Shown here in pieces: positions 1 through 9,702 of a stretch of DNA of 64,000 nt; position 1 is the stretch's first letter; the number at the start of each line of letters is the position of its first letter. The notes below the pieces were generated by a model. It worked only from the letters and a program-made list of their open reading frames with translations, was not told the DNA's origin and made no database searches. The DNA comes from Luteolibacter sp. SL250. GTDB taxonomy: Bacteria; Verrucomicrobiota; Verrucomicrobiia; Verrucomicrobiales; Akkermansiaceae. The translations under genes and the position numbers were made by a program. The DNA is taken from positions 2,480,001-2,544,000 of the forward strand of contig NZ_CP113054.1 in assembly GCF_026625605.1 (NCBI RefSeq), written 5' to 3'.

Positions 1-1629
1 GCCGCGGTGGCGGCGTGCGAGATCGACACCAAGAGCCGTCGTTTCCCGAAAGCGGATGTGCTGGCGTCCATCTACAGCCTCATCGAGAACACCGGGGCCT
101 CCCTGGAGGATGTCATCGGTGAAAGGTATCCGTACTTCTACGACTGGCTCGATGAGATCCGCAAGGTGGGGGAAATCTACACGGACAAGAAACGCGACAC
201 GAACTCCATGGACTTCGACGATCTGCTGACGCAGACAGTCCGGTTGCTGGAGGAGGATGCGGACGTGCTGGCGATCTATCGGAAACGCTTCCGGCACATC
301 CTGGTGGACGAGTATCAGGACACGAACTCCGTGCAGGGCCGCATGATCGATCTGCTGGTGGGGGAGTCCAACAGCCTGATGGCGGTGGGGGATGACGCGC
401 AGTCGATCTACTCCTGGCGCGGTGCGGACATGGACCACATCCTGGGATTTCCCCAACGCTACCCCGGGTCCCGGGTCTTCACCATCGAGACGAACTACCG
501 GAGCGTGCCGGAGATCCTCGATCTGTCCAACGCGGCGATCCGCGCGAACACGGCGAGGTATGAGAAGGACCTGCGTTCGTCCCGAGATGCCATCGGCGCG
601 AAGCCGGCGCTGGTGCCGCTGGAGGATCCCAACACGCAGGCGGCGTTCGTCGCGCAGCGCATCCTGGAACTGCGGGACGAGGGAATCGAACTGGAGGAGA
701 TGGCGGTGCTCTACCGCGCTCATTTCCAGAGCATGGAGGTGCAGATGGAGCTGACCCGGCGCGGCATCCCGTTCGGCATCACCAGCGGGCTGCGGTTCTT
801 CGAACAGGCGCATATCAAGGATATTGCCGCGTTCCTACGGTTCGTCACCAACCGGCGGGACGAGGTGAGCTTCAAGCGGATGGCCATGCTGCTGCCGGGC
901 ATCGGCGGTGGGGCTGCGGAAAAGCTGTGGCAGGAATGGCTCAGGACCGGCTTTGCGAAAAACCCGGAACCACCGCCGAAATGGTCCGATATCCTCCTGA
1001 AGTTCAAGGCTCCGAAAAAGTCCCTCAAACACTGGGAGCAGCTCTGCTACACGCTGGACGAACTCACCCCCGGAGGAACTTTCGCCCGTCCCTCGGAGAT
1101 GATCTTCAGCGTGCTGGAGGGCGTCTATGACGAGTTCCTCAAGGCGAACTTCGACAACTACGACAATCGCCGCAGCGACATCGAGCAGCTTTCCCAGTAT
1201 GGGGCGACCTTCGATGATATCCTCGATTTCCTCGCACAGCTCTCCTTGATGAGTGCGGTGGACGGGGATCCCTCCGGGGATAAATCCGCGCGGGATGATG
1301 AGAAGGTGACACTCTCTTCCATCCACCAGGCGAAGGGGCTCGAATGGAAGGTGGTCTTCCTCATCTGGCTCACCGACGGCCAGTTTCCGAACGGCCGCAT
1401 CCTGGAGGCGGACGATGAACCGGCGTTGGAAGAGGAGAGGCGGCTGTTCTACGTGGCCCTCACCCGGGCGAAGGACGATCTTTACCTGAGTTACCCCATG
1501 ATGAACCCGAAGTCCTACACCGGCGACATCATCACCCGCCCGTCGCGCTTCCTCGATGACTTCCCCGGAGACATGGTTGAGGAGTGGGTGGTGGGGCGTG
1601 ACACCGGTTGGGGGGACGAGCCGTTCTGA
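1..1629 (+). CDS. uvrD: UvrD/PcrA-type ATP-dependent DNA helicase, C-terminal part (5' end outside window)
   Basis: Superfamily 1A 3'-5' DNA helicase used in excision repair, mismatch repair or replication restart. The reading frame is open to the window edge and the N-terminal Walker A motif is missing, so about 120-150 residues lie outside. Visible helicase motifs in order: motif II DEYQDT (about nt 307-324), motif III GDDAQSIYSWRGAD (about nt 388-432), motif IV ETNYRS (about nt 487-504), motif V SSIHQAKGLEW (about nt 1315-1347) and motif VI EEERRLFYVALTRAK (about nt 1429-1473). The C-terminus is short and acidic. A hairpin follows the stop codon. UvrD, PcrA and Rep cannot be told apart without the N-terminus; the family call itself is secure. 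Confidence 0.93.
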   Translation, partial: AAVAACEIDTKSRRFPKADVLASIYSLIENTGASLEDVIGERYPYFYDWLDEIRKVGEIYTDKKRDTNSMDFDDLLTQTVRLLEEDADVLAIYRKRFRHILVDEYQDTNSVQGRMIDLLVGESNSLMAVGDDAQSIYSWRGADMDHILGFPQRYPGSRVFTIETNYRSVPEILDLSNAAIRANTARYEKDLRSSRDAIGAKPALVPLEDPNTQAAFVAQRILELRDEGIELEEMAVLYRAHFQSMEVQMELTRRGIPFGITSGLRFFEQAHIKDIAAFLRFVTNRRDEVSFKRMAMLLPGIGGGAAEKLWQEWLRTGFAKNPEPPPKWSDILLKFKAPKKSLKHWEQLCYTLDELTPGGTFARPSEMIFSVLEGVYDEFLKANFDNYDNRRSDIEQLSQYGATFDDILDFLAQLSLMSAVDGDPSGDKSARDDEKVTLSSIHQAKGLEWKVVFLIWLTDGQFPNGRILEADDEPALEEERRLFYVALTRAKDDLYLSYPMMNPKSYTGDIITRPSRFLDDFPGDMVEEWVVGRDTGWGDEPF

Positions 1630-1668
1630 AAAACAGACGCCGCCCGCCCCGTGGCGGGGCGGACGGCG
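1629..1668 (-). terminator. Rho-independent terminator for the 1690-4989 gene
   Basis: GC-rich hairpin (arms 1638-1650 and 1656-1668, built on CCGCCCCG/CGGGGCGG) followed on the minus strand by GTCTGTTTTTC. It lies between the ends of two convergent genes; the T-run is only on the minus-strand side. Confidence 0.65.
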
Positions 1669-1689
1669 GAGAGGTTGGCCCTTCCGGGA

Positions 1690-4600
1690 TCAGGGAGCGC
1701 CCACGGGCTTCACCCGGTAGAAGGCGCGGCCAGCCGGAGCTGAAGAGTCCGTGTGCGTGCCGTCTCCGTCATTGATGCTGATTTCCTCCCAGGACAGAGG
1801 CAGGAGGGTGGTGGAGCGCTCGACGGTCACCGGAGTGCCCTGGCTGTCCCAGTGGAGGATGAACGTCCCCGGTCCCCCGGAGATGCCCGTGATCTTCAGC
1901 TCGGTGGCGGCGGGAGGTGCCAGTGAGCGCACCGACACATCATCCACCCAGTAACCGGGGCAGCTTTCCATCTGGGCCTGGAAGGTCACGGAAGTGGCGC
2001 CTGCGGCGGGGACTCCGCCTTGGAAGAAGGCGAGGTCCGGCGCGGATGAGGCGAACGGTTGGTCGGCGGCGTCCAGGATCTCGATCCGGTAGGTGGCGGC
2101 GGGAGTGCCCCATCCGGTGCCGGTCAGGCGGAACTTATGGACGTTCTTCGTGTCACCTGCATCGGCGAGGTCGCCGTCGTTGTTGCCATCCGCAGACGCC
2201 ACGATGGGTGTTCCTGTGATGACGTCCTGCCAGCCGGTCCCTTCCTGGAAGCACTGCCACACATCGTTCCTGTAGCGGATGTTGATGTTCCGTCCATCCA
2301 CGGTGTGGATCAGCAGGTTGAACATGCGGAAGTCCGTGGTGGTGGCTTTCAGCGCGAAGGGGAACTCCACCACGAAGTCGGATGTGGACGCACCGAAGGT
2401 GCTCCTGATGGCGGAGTTGTTGCCCAGATAGGCTGCCTTTCCGGTGCCGTCGAGAAGGCCAGGCACATCCTTGGAGGCATTCGCGGTCTCGATTTCGGCC
2501 CAACTGGCCCAGGTATCCCAATCGGTCCATGGGTCACCGCCATCCACCTGGAAGTTCCAGTTTCCCGCCAGATTCTGGTCCGTGGTGCCCACGCAGGTGA
2601 TGATGACGTTGCGGTCGGGGTTGGTTGGCAGATCGCTTTTCACCGTGGCGGTCAGACGTGTGGCGTTGTTCCCGGTGGCGAAGTTCGCCGGGATCACATC
2701 GACGGGAAGTGCCCGGGAGGTGCCGGGTGGGATGGTGAGGGGAAACACCTGCGGGCTGGTGGCAACGGTCTGGTTGAATTCCACTCCGGTGATGACCAGA
2801 TCCTGTGTGAAACCCGTGTTGGTGATGGTGATGCCGCCGGAGGTCGTCACTCCGTTGTGGGAGACGATCTCACCCGTGGGGACAACGGAGAAATCCGGAT
2901 CCGCCGCTTCCGTCGCGTAGAACGACACCTCATCGATCCAGTAGCTGGTTGTGAGTCCACCGGAGCGGGAGACATCCCCGGTGGGGAAGGTGAAAGAGCC
3001 GGGGGTATGGTCCGTTCCCGCATCCGACGACCAGGTCGCCAGATTGGAAACGGTGGCCGCCGTCGTGACGGAGTTCGGCTGGGAAACGGAGATGCTGTAC
3101 CGCGCCGAGGAGGTTCCGAAGCCGGTTCCCTTGATACGGACGAGATAGAACACCACGCTGTCACCATGGCTGGAACGCAGGCTTCCGTCCTTGTTCGCAT
3201 CGATCGAGCCGACGATGAGTGGCAGTCCCAATGATTCCCATGATGATCCGTTGAAGACAGAGAAACCCTGGTCATTCGCAGGCAGGTAGGCCAGGTTGAT
3301 GAGGGCGGCGTTGCCGTTGTTCGCATCCGTGTAGGTGCCTTCCGTCCCGCTCGCGGGGGTGGGGGGCGTGTTGTTGGACTGGATGACGACCTGGAAGGTG
3401 CGGTCATTACCCTCCGGGGCGTTGCCTTCCGAGTGATATTCGGAGAAAACGGAACCATCCAGGGGGCTGAAGTAGAACGTCATCTCCCAGTCCGCCGCTC
3501 CGTTGATCATGGTTTGGCTGAAGTTGTCCGGGGATCCCGTGACGCCCATCCCTTTCAGGTGGGCCATCCCCGCGGAGCCGATCGCACCCGGGGTGACACG
3601 CCCGGCCGGCGTGTTCAGGCTGAAGTTGTCGGAAAGCCAGCCGTCCGTGCCAGTTTCGAATCCAGGGTTCGCGGTGAGCCTGGTGCCTGCCGTGAAGAAG
3701 GTGGCGGACACCGGGAAAGTCATGTTCTGTTCCGGGACGCTGGTGTTGACGGCCAGGGTGGCGGACTGGGCCACACCGAAGGCGCTGCTGCTGCCGCCGA
3801 CCGTGAAGGAGGTGGTCTGGCCTGGCGCCAGCGTGACCGGAAGCGTTGCTTCCGTGGATACATTGAAAACCGTCGTCGCCGCTTGGAACCCGATGCTGTT
3901 GATGGTGATGGGATTGCTCGCGCCGGTGTTGCGCAGCGTGATGGTGCGGGGTGCCGCCGTGACAGGAGACCCTGTTCCATAGACGCCCCGGAAGTTCAGG
4001 CTGGTGGCGGTGCTGGTGGAGTCGATCACCAGTTTCGGATCGCTCTCGATGTTGCCGGTCACGAACGCCAGTCCATCGGCGTCATCACTGATCCGGAAGT
4101 GATCGAGGTAGAACTGCCCTCCGGAAACATAGTTCGATCCGCTGAGCACCGGCGCGAGATTGCGCGTTCCCTCAAAAGCGACCGAGAAAAGACCCTCGGC
4201 GGGGATTTCATCACTGGTTGTCGTCAGGGTTGGTGCGGTGGCGGTGGGATTCGAAGCATCCGCGGGATCGAGCCAGACGTCGATGATATCCAATCCGGAT
4301 GCATTGTAGGTGATGCGTCCGACGACCAGGTGCGCGGTGATGGCGGAGGTGTTTGCGGTTTCCACCCCTTTGGTGCCGTCAAAGTAGAGGAGAGGGCTGC
4401 TGTTCGGCACATCGTTCGGCGTTTGCACCGGGTCGAGGTTGACGGCAACCGCACCAGGCTTGGAAGGATGTCCGAGGGAGATGCCAAAGCCACCGGCGGA
4501 GGCGCCTCCATCCGTGGTGGCGGGGGAGTTGAAGAATACCTGTCCCTGCGCCGCAGGGCCATTGAGTTTGAAAAGGAAAGAGAACCAGATTTCCGTTCCG

Positions 4601-4989
4601 GTGAGCGCGGTGGCGAATTTTCGCTCCTGCATCCGCGTGTGGAACGGTTCCACGGTGGTCGTGTCCGAGGTGAAGACCACACCGAGGCCGGCGGCGGCGG
4701 GATCCACCGGTGTCTTCTGTTCGCTGCGGAAATTCTGGACTCCGGCCGGGGCTGCGAGATCACCCGCGTGGAACTTCACCACTCCCGTGCCGTTGTTATA
4801 CTCGCCATCGCCACCGGTGGCGAAGCCACGGCCGGTGTTGAGGACGTTGTTGTTCTGTGAGCCGCCGAAGCCAACCGTGCGGGTGTCTCCGATATTGAGG
4901 TCATTGAAGTCGGCCTCCACTTTCGCCGAATGCGCCGCTGGGGCCAGACAGGCAAAGGTGAACATGGCGACCTTCCATGGGGTCTTCAT
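1690..4989 (-). CDS. large secreted multidomain protein (choice-of-anchor-D-like repeats)
   Basis: About 1,099 residues. Start chosen at 4989 because it gives a clean signal peptide (MKTPWKVAMFTFACLAPAAH, cleaved near SA-K); the frame is open further upstream but without signal character. The body is low-lysine, Thr/Ser/Asn-rich beta-sandwich sequence. It contains two blocks of the type ITLRNTG..PITINSIGF and ITITNTGFTQDLVITGVEF, typical of choice-of-anchor D/HYDIN-like Ig modules, separated by lectin-like jellyroll segments with repeated YWVDDVSV/YWIDEVSF strands. The C-terminus (ERSTTLLPLSWEEISIND...AFYRVKP) is a small module often seen at the ends of verrucomicrobial exported proteins. No PEP-CTERM anchor. 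Probably a cell-surface or extracellular binding protein; no enzymatic motif seen. Divergent from hrpA. Confidence 0.75.
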   Translation of the reverse strand: MKTPWKVAMFTFACLAPAAHSAKVEADFNDLNIGDTRTVGFGGSQNNNVLNTGRGFATGGDGEYNNGTGVVKFHAGDLAAPAGVQNFRSEQKTPVDPAAAGLGVVFTSDTTTVEPFHTRMQERKFATALTGTEIWFSFLFKLNGPAAQGQVFFNSPATTDGGASAGGFGISLGHPSKPGAVAVNLDPVQTPNDVPNSSPLLYFDGTKGVETANTSAITAHLVVGRITYNASGLDIIDVWLDPADASNPTATAPTLTTTSDEIPAEGLFSVAFEGTRNLAPVLSGSNYVSGGQFYLDHFRISDDADGLAFVTGNIESDPKLVIDSTSTATSLNFRGVYGTGSPVTAAPRTITLRNTGASNPITINSIGFQAATTVFNVSTEATLPVTLAPGQTTSFTVGGSSSAFGVAQSATLAVNTSVPEQNMTFPVSATFFTAGTRLTANPGFETGTDGWLSDNFSLNTPAGRVTPGAIGSAGMAHLKGMGVTGSPDNFSQTMINGAADWEMTFYFSPLDGSVFSEYHSEGNAPEGNDRTFQVVIQSNNTPPTPASGTEGTYTDANNGNAALINLAYLPANDQGFSVFNGSSWESLGLPLIVGSIDANKDGSLRSSHGDSVVFYLVRIKGTGFGTSSARYSISVSQPNSVTTAATVSNLATWSSDAGTDHTPGSFTFPTGDVSRSGGLTTSYWIDEVSFYATEAADPDFSVVPTGEIVSHNGVTTSGGITITNTGFTQDLVITGVEFNQTVATSPQVFPLTIPPGTSRALPVDVIPANFATGNNATRLTATVKSDLPTNPDRNVIITCVGTTDQNLAGNWNFQVDGGDPWTDWDTWASWAEIETANASKDVPGLLDGTGKAAYLGNNSAIRSTFGASTSDFVVEFPFALKATTTDFRMFNLLIHTVDGRNINIRYRNDVWQCFQEGTGWQDVITGTPIVASADGNNDGDLADAGDTKNVHKFRLTGTGWGTPAATYRIEILDAADQPFASSAPDLAFFQGGVPAAGATSVTFQAQMESCPGYWVDDVSVRSLAPPAATELKITGISGGPGTFILHWDSQGTPVTVERSTTLLPLSWEEISINDGDGTHTDSSAPAGRAFYRVKPVGAP

Positions 4990-5142
4990 GGTGCTGGGAT
5001 GTGGGTTTGTGGATTTTTGGATCCCATCCGGCATCAGGTCCGGAGGGATTAAGGGAACCATACGGAACCGACGGGGGATTTCTCGCCATCTTTCTGACCG
5101 ATGGGGGATAAAAGATCATTCTTAGCCAAAAAAGGGCGTTGG

Positions 5143-5170
5143 TTGACCGGATGGTGGAACCTGTTACTTT
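5143..5170 (+). promoter_or_regulatory. candidate sigma-70-type promoter for hrpA
   Basis: TTGACC at 5143-5148 and TACTTT at 5165-5170 with a 16-nt spacer, about 46 nt before the hrpA start codon. The rest of the 227-bp divergent intergenic region (4990-5216) shows no other gene or repeat. Confidence 0.35.
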
Positions 5171-5216
5171 CCCTGCCCGCACGCAGAGGCGGACGGATGG
5201 GTGATTCCGTGGAGAA

Positions 5217-8200
5217 ATGAGCGAATTTACAGGAAGGTGGAATTACCCGGCGGAGCTGCCGGTGGTGGAGCATCGGGATGAGATCATCGCGGCGGTGCGG
5301 GCGCACCGTGTGGTGGTGGTGGTGAGTGAGACGGGATCCGGAAAGACGACCCAGCTCCCGAAGATGGTGGCGGAGGCACTGGGGCCGGATGGCGGCCGGG
5401 TCGGTTGCACGCAGCCGCGGCGGATCGCGGCGGCCAGCGTGGCGAAGCGGGTTGCGGAGGAACTCAGGGTGCCGCTCGGTGGGTTCGTCGGTTACCAGGT
5501 GAGGTTCGAGGACAAGACCACGCGGGACACGCGGATCAAGTTCATGACGGATGGCATCCTGCTCGCGGAGACGCAGGGTGACCGCAGCCTGAAGCAATAT
5601 GGTGCGCTCATCATCGACGAGGCGCATGAGCGGTCTCTCAACATCGACTTCCTCCTGGGCTACCTGAAGCAACTGCTGGACCGGCGGAAGGACCTGAAAA
5701 TCGTGATCTCTTCCGCGACGCTGGATGCGGGTGCCTTCGCCGCGTTCTTCGGCCATGGCACGCCGGTCATCGAGGCTCCGGGCCGCATGTTTCCGGTGGC
5801 GGAGTTTTTCCTGCCGCCGAAGGATGACGAGGAGCTGCCGCAGCATGTGGCGCGTGCGGTGGATGACCTTACGGTGATGGAGCCGCAGGGGGACGTGCTG
5901 GTCTTCCTGCCCGGCGAGCGTGAGATCCGCGAGTGCGCGGACGTGCTGGAGGGCAGGCAATACCGTGGCACGGAGGTGCGGCCACTTTTCGCGCGGCTCG
6001 GGCTGGGCGACCAGCAGCGGGTTTTCCAACCGGGGAACAAGCGGCGGCTGGTGCTGGCGACGAACGTCGCGGAGACCTCGCTGACCATTCCCCGCATCGC
6101 CTGCGTGGTGGACACGGGCATCGCGCGGGTGAGCCGCTGGAGTCCGGGAAAGGGCGTGCAACGCCTGCAGATCGAGCCGGTGAGCCAGGCCAGCGCGCGG
6201 CAGCGGAAGGGCCGCTGCGGCCGCGTGCGGGATGGCGTCTGCGTGCGCCTCTATGAGGAAAGCGAGCTGCTGGAGCGGCCGGAATTCACGGACCCGGAGA
6301 TCCGCCGCAGCTCGCTGGCGGGTGTCATCCTGCGGATGAAAGCGCTGGGACTGCCGGAGATCGACGAGTTTCCATTTCTCGACCCACCTGCGGCGAAGGC
6401 GGTGTCGGAGGGCTACCGCACGCTGCGGGAGGTCGGCGCGCTGGACAAGGAGAAGCAGCTCACGGAATCCGGCTGGGAGATGGCGCGCCTGCCGGTCGAT
6501 CCGCGGCTGGGGCGCATGCTGATCGAAGCTAGGAAGGAAGGTTGCCTGGCCGAGGTGCTGCCCATCGTGGCGGCGCTGGAGTCGAACGATCCGAAGGAAC
6601 GCCCGGCGGAGAAGGCGCGGGAGGCGGATGCGGCGCATGCGCGCTGGAAGGATGCGGAGAGTGACTTTACCGGCATCCTGCGGATGTGGAAGGACGTCTC
6701 CGCATTCCGTGATGATCGCGGACGTTGGCGCATGAACGCGCTGCGGAAATTCTGCGGGCCGCTTTTCCTCAACGCACGCCGCGCGGTGGAGTGGGGGAAC
6801 GTGGCTGGGGAACTGCAGGATCTGCTGGAGCGCGAATGGAAGGTGAAGATCGGCGCCATGGGCAAGGACTTCGCCGGTCAGGGAAGCTATGCCACCATCC
6901 ACAAGGCGCTGCTCTCCGGGGTGCCGCGGCAGTTCGGTCTGTGGGATCGGGAGAACAAGGCCTACCGCAGTGCGGGTGGCGGGTTTTTCGCCGTGTTCCC
7001 CGGCTCGGGACTTTTCGGTGCGCCGAAGCGCTGGGAGTGGGTGATGGCGATGGAACTGGTGGAGACATCGAAGCTCTACGCCCGCCGTGTCGCCAGGATC
7101 GATCCACAGTGGGTGGAGGAAGTCGCGCCTCATCTCTGCACCAGCCGTTACGGTGAAGCGCATTGGGACGAAGGCCAGGGCGCGGTGTATGGAAAGCAGA
7201 CGGTCATCTGCGGCGGCTTGCCGGTGGTGGCCGGGCGTCGCGTTCATTACGGACGTGTGGATCCCAAGGCCGCGCACGGCATTTTTCTCCGCGAGGGAGT
7301 GGTCGGTGGCGGGCTGAAGAGGAAGTGCCGCTTCCTGGACCGCATGGAGGAGCTGCGGGAGGAACTCCAGCTCATCGAACAGAAGCTGCGCCGTCCGGGC
7401 GGGTTGTGGAGCGATGATGCGGTGCTGCGGTTCTTCGAAGAACGTGTGCCCGGCGAGATCAACACGGCGGCGGGCTTCCACAAGTGGCGGGAGAAGCATG
7501 AGGACAATCTCATCATGTCCGTTGGTGACGTGGTGGCGGAGGATCTGGAATACCTGGGGTTGGACGGCTACCCGGACATGGTGCGCCATGACGGTAATGA
7601 GTATGCCATCTACTACCATGCCGCTGCCGGAGAACGGGATGATGGCGTGACGCTGGGCGTCCATGTGGACCAACTGCCGGGCCTGCCGGACTGGCTGCCC
7701 CCATGGGGCGTGGACGGGGATCTGGAGGAACGCGCGGAGATCCTGCTGCGCTCTTTGCCAAAGGATTTCCGGCGCGTATGCCAGCCCATCGCCTCCGTGG
7801 CGCAGGGTTTCGCGGAACTGTGGAAAGCCGCTCCGAAGGATCGTCCGCTGTATCAGGCGATGGTCGAGTACGTGAAAGATCGTACAGGAGCGTTCGTTCC
7901 TGCGGGGGATTTCGACGCCTCCCGCCTGCCACCACATCTGGTGACGAAGATCTGGGTCTGTGACGATGATGGCGGCGAGCTGGCGATGGGCGAGGATGTG
8001 TCGGTGCTGAAGCTGCAGCTCGCCGACCGCATGCGCGTGCGTTTCGAAGCGGCGGCGAATGCGGATGTCGAGCGGCGGGGCATCAGTTCATGGGATGGTG
8101 AGAGCCTGCCCGAGCTGGTGATGACTCCGGGCGGACCCGCCTATCCGGCACTGGTGGATGAGGGGAAGTCGGTGGGTGTCCGTGCCTATACCGATCCGGT

Positions 8201-8909
8201 CGAAGCGGCGGAATCCCACCGTGCGGGCGGCGCGCGGCTGCTTTGGCTGGCCCACCAGGACCAGGTGAACTATTTGAAGAAAAAGTTCCCCCTCGGCATG
8301 ATGGCGAAGGTGGAGATGCCGCGCCTCGGCGTGGGCGGAACCTCACTGGAGGATCTGATCCTGCTTTGCGCGGAAGGCGCGGCGGGAGGCGCTTTCCCCC
8401 GGTCACCGCAGGATTTCGCGGCCATGAAGGAAAAGGCACGCGGGCGCTGGTATGATGCCGCCGCGGTCATCGGCATGGCGCTCGATGAGATCTTCGAGAT
8501 CCTGCCTGAGATCCGGACATGGATCGACCGGAACAAAGGCGATCGCAACTATGGTGAGATCGCGGAGGATCTGGAGGAGGAATTGACATGGCTCTTCCGT
8601 GGCAGGTTCGCGTGGCGTGCGGGCTTCTCCGGGCTGCGTGACTACCCGCGCAGGCTGAAGGCGATGCGCGCGCGGCTGGACCGTGTTTCGTCCCTGCCCA
8701 TCGTGAAGGATCTGGAGAAGATGGACAAGATGCGGCGGCTGTGGTCGCCGTGGTATGAAGCATGGATGCACGCGCCGGAGGAACCTCGCCTGTGGCCGCA
8801 CGGCTGGATGCTGGAGGAGCTGCGTGTATCCATCTTCGCCCCGGAAATTCCCACTGTTGTAAAGGTGTCCGAAAAGCGGGTGGAGGAAGCATGGGCGAAG
8901 CTCAAGTAA
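5217..8909 (+). CDS. hrpA: HrpA-type DEAH-box ATP-dependent RNA helicase
   Basis: 1,230 residues, close to the length of E. coli HrpA (1,300). Walker A SETGSGKTT at residues 37-45, motif II DEAH near residue 134, SAT motif (ISSATLDAG) near 162, motif V TNVAETSLTIPRI near 281 and the motif VI region (QRKGRCGRVRDG) near 328, followed by HA2/OB regions and the long C-terminal DUF3418 domain specific to HrpA. HrpA unwinds RNA and in proteobacteria has been linked to mRNA processing and rescue of stalled ribosomes; the role here is inferred from family. GGAG lies 5-8 nt before the ATG. The last sense codon and stop (AAG TAA) fall inside repeat element B1, so the extreme C-terminus appears to be supplied by the repeat. 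Confidence 0.93.
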   Translation: MSEFTGRWNYPAELPVVEHRDEIIAAVRAHRVVVVVSETGSGKTTQLPKMVAEALGPDGGRVGCTQPRRIAAASVAKRVAEELRVPLGGFVGYQVRFEDKTTRDTRIKFMTDGILLAETQGDRSLKQYGALIIDEAHERSLNIDFLLGYLKQLLDRRKDLKIVISSATLDAGAFAAFFGHGTPVIEAPGRMFPVAEFFLPPKDDEELPQHVARAVDDLTVMEPQGDVLVFLPGEREIRECADVLEGRQYRGTEVRPLFARLGLGDQQRVFQPGNKRRLVLATNVAETSLTIPRIACVVDTGIARVSRWSPGKGVQRLQIEPVSQASARQRKGRCGRVRDGVCVRLYEESELLERPEFTDPEIRRSSLAGVILRMKALGLPEIDEFPFLDPPAAKAVSEGYRTLREVGALDKEKQLTESGWEMARLPVDPRLGRMLIEARKEGCLAEVLPIVAALESNDPKERPAEKAREADAAHARWKDAESDFTGILRMWKDVSAFRDDRGRWRMNALRKFCGPLFLNARRAVEWGNVAGELQDLLEREWKVKIGAMGKDFAGQGSYATIHKALLSGVPRQFGLWDRENKAYRSAGGGFFAVFPGSGLFGAPKRWEWVMAMELVETSKLYARRVARIDPQWVEEVAPHLCTSRYGEAHWDEGQGAVYGKQTVICGGLPVVAGRRVHYGRVDPKAAHGIFLREGVVGGGLKRKCRFLDRMEELREELQLIEQKLRRPGGLWSDDAVLRFFEERVPGEINTAAGFHKWREKHEDNLIMSVGDVVAEDLEYLGLDGYPDMVRHDGNEYAIYYHAAAGERDDGVTLGVHVDQLPGLPDWLPPWGVDGDLEERAEILLRSLPKDFRRVCQPIASVAQGFAELWKAAPKDRPLYQAMVEYVKDRTGAFVPAGDFDASRLPPHLVTKIWVCDDDGGELAMGEDVSVLKLQLADRMRVRFEAAANADVERRGISSWDGESLPELVMTPGGPAYPALVDEGKSVGVRAYTDPVEAAESHRAGGARLLWLAHQDQVNYLKKKFPLGMMAKVEMPRLGVGGTSLEDLILLCAEGAAGGAFPRSPQDFAAMKEKARGRWYDAAAVIGMALDEIFEILPEIRTWIDRNKGDRNYGEIAEDLEEELTWLFRGRFAWRAGFSGLRDYPRRLKAMRARLDRVSSLPIVKDLEKMDKMRRLWSPWYEAWMHAPEEPRLWPHGWMLEELRVSIFAPEIPTVVKVSEKRVEEAWAKLK

Positions 8910-9069
8910 GGAGGGTGGACATTGCGGCTTTGCCGCTATGTCCGCTTCGCTCCCATTCTTGTCCATCGGCGGCATTGGGAATCCATAGCAAAGGCCATTT
9001 ACGACAGATCCATCTTATCCCGCATCGCCAATGCCGCCGAGGCACAGGAGTGTGCCTCCTCCTTACTTT
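8904..9069. repeat. family B repeat pair B1 (two inverted REP-like units) between convergent genes
   Basis: Left unit starts AAGTAAGGAGGGTGGAC (8904) and ends GTCCATCGGCGGCATTGG (8961-8978). It carries an extra internal hairpin (TGCGGC-TTT-GCCGC). The right unit at 9026-9068 is the same consensus in inverse orientation (minus strand AAGTAAGGAGGAGGCAC ... CTCGGCGGCATTGGC). Both units have a central GG(A/C)C/GTCC-type hairpin. The pair fills nearly the whole 190-bp gap between hrpA and the ydcF-like gene, both of which end here. The same layout recurs at 60706-60907. Confidence 0.8.
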
Positions 9070-9099
9070 CCAGCTCCGGCCACTTCAATCGACCGGGCA

Positions 9100-9702
9100 T
9101 CAATCGCCTGTCACCAGATAGTGGTGGAAGAAATACATCTCCCGCAGCAGGAAAGGCAGCCGCGTTTTCCATGACTGGTAGCGGGATGTCGGGGTGGGGG
9201 AGGAATACGCACGGATGCCGAGATCCCGCGCCATCCTCATCGCCCGCTTCATGTGGTCGGGATCGCTGACGATGATGGCGGATTCCAGGCGGTGTTCCTT
9301 CATCAATGCGGCTGCCTCCACCAGATTGCCAAGCGTGGTAGTAGAGCGTTCCTCGATCAGGATGTTGTCCGCGGGGATGCCCATGCTGCGGGCGAAGAAT
9401 TCGCCCATCCCGCTTTCCGAATGGCTGTCTCCCTCCGCACGGGCTCCGGTGAAAATGATCTTCCGCGCCATGCCCCTGTGCTGGAGATCCACCCCGTGGC
9501 GCAGCCGTTGAAGAAAGACCGGCGAGGGCACATCCCCGTGAACTGCGGCACCCAGCACGATGATGCAATCGGACGGGCGCGCCTGGTCCTCCGAACCGAA
9601 GCGGTGGATGGAGATGCCCAGCCATATGAGCCAGACGATAACCACCGCGACCACCACGGCGGCGGATTTTACGAGCCAACGGAAGCGGCGCGGCTTCGTC
9701 AT
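9100..9702 (-). CDS. YdcF/SanA-like DUF218 membrane-anchored protein
   Basis: 200 residues. One N-terminal transmembrane segment (about residues 10-32) and then a DUF218 domain: DCIIVLGAAVHGDVPSPVF, HRGMARKIIFTGA, ADNILIEERSTTTLGNLVEA, AIIVSDPDHMKRAMRMA. The family includes SanA and ElyC, implicated in envelope integrity and peptidoglycan or antigen metabolism; no reaction can be assigned from sequence. The ATG overlaps the stop codon of the upstream DUF1501 gene by ATGA, which suggests translational coupling. Ends just before repeat B1. Confidence 0.85.
   Translation of the reverse strand: MTKPRRFRWLVKSAAVVVAVVIVWLIWLGISIHRFGSEDQARPSDCIIVLGAAVHGDVPSPVFLQRLRHGVDLQHRGMARKIIFTGARAEGDSHSESGMGEFFARSMGIPADNILIEERSTTTLGNLVEAAALMKEHRLESAIIVSDPDHMKRAMRMARDLGIRAYSSPTPTSRYQSWKTRLPFLLREMYFFHHYLVTGD

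Noticed and set aside
2059..3234. 391-codon plus-strand frame within the secreted protein gene
   Set aside because: Shadow of the 1690-4989 gene; Gly/Arg/Val-rich with no domain, no signal peptide.
5049..7937. 962-codon open frame on the minus strand inside hrpA
   Set aside because: Antisense to an unambiguous DEAH helicase with all motifs; its His/Arg/Leu/Pro-rich composition is what the complement of G/C-rich third positions gives.
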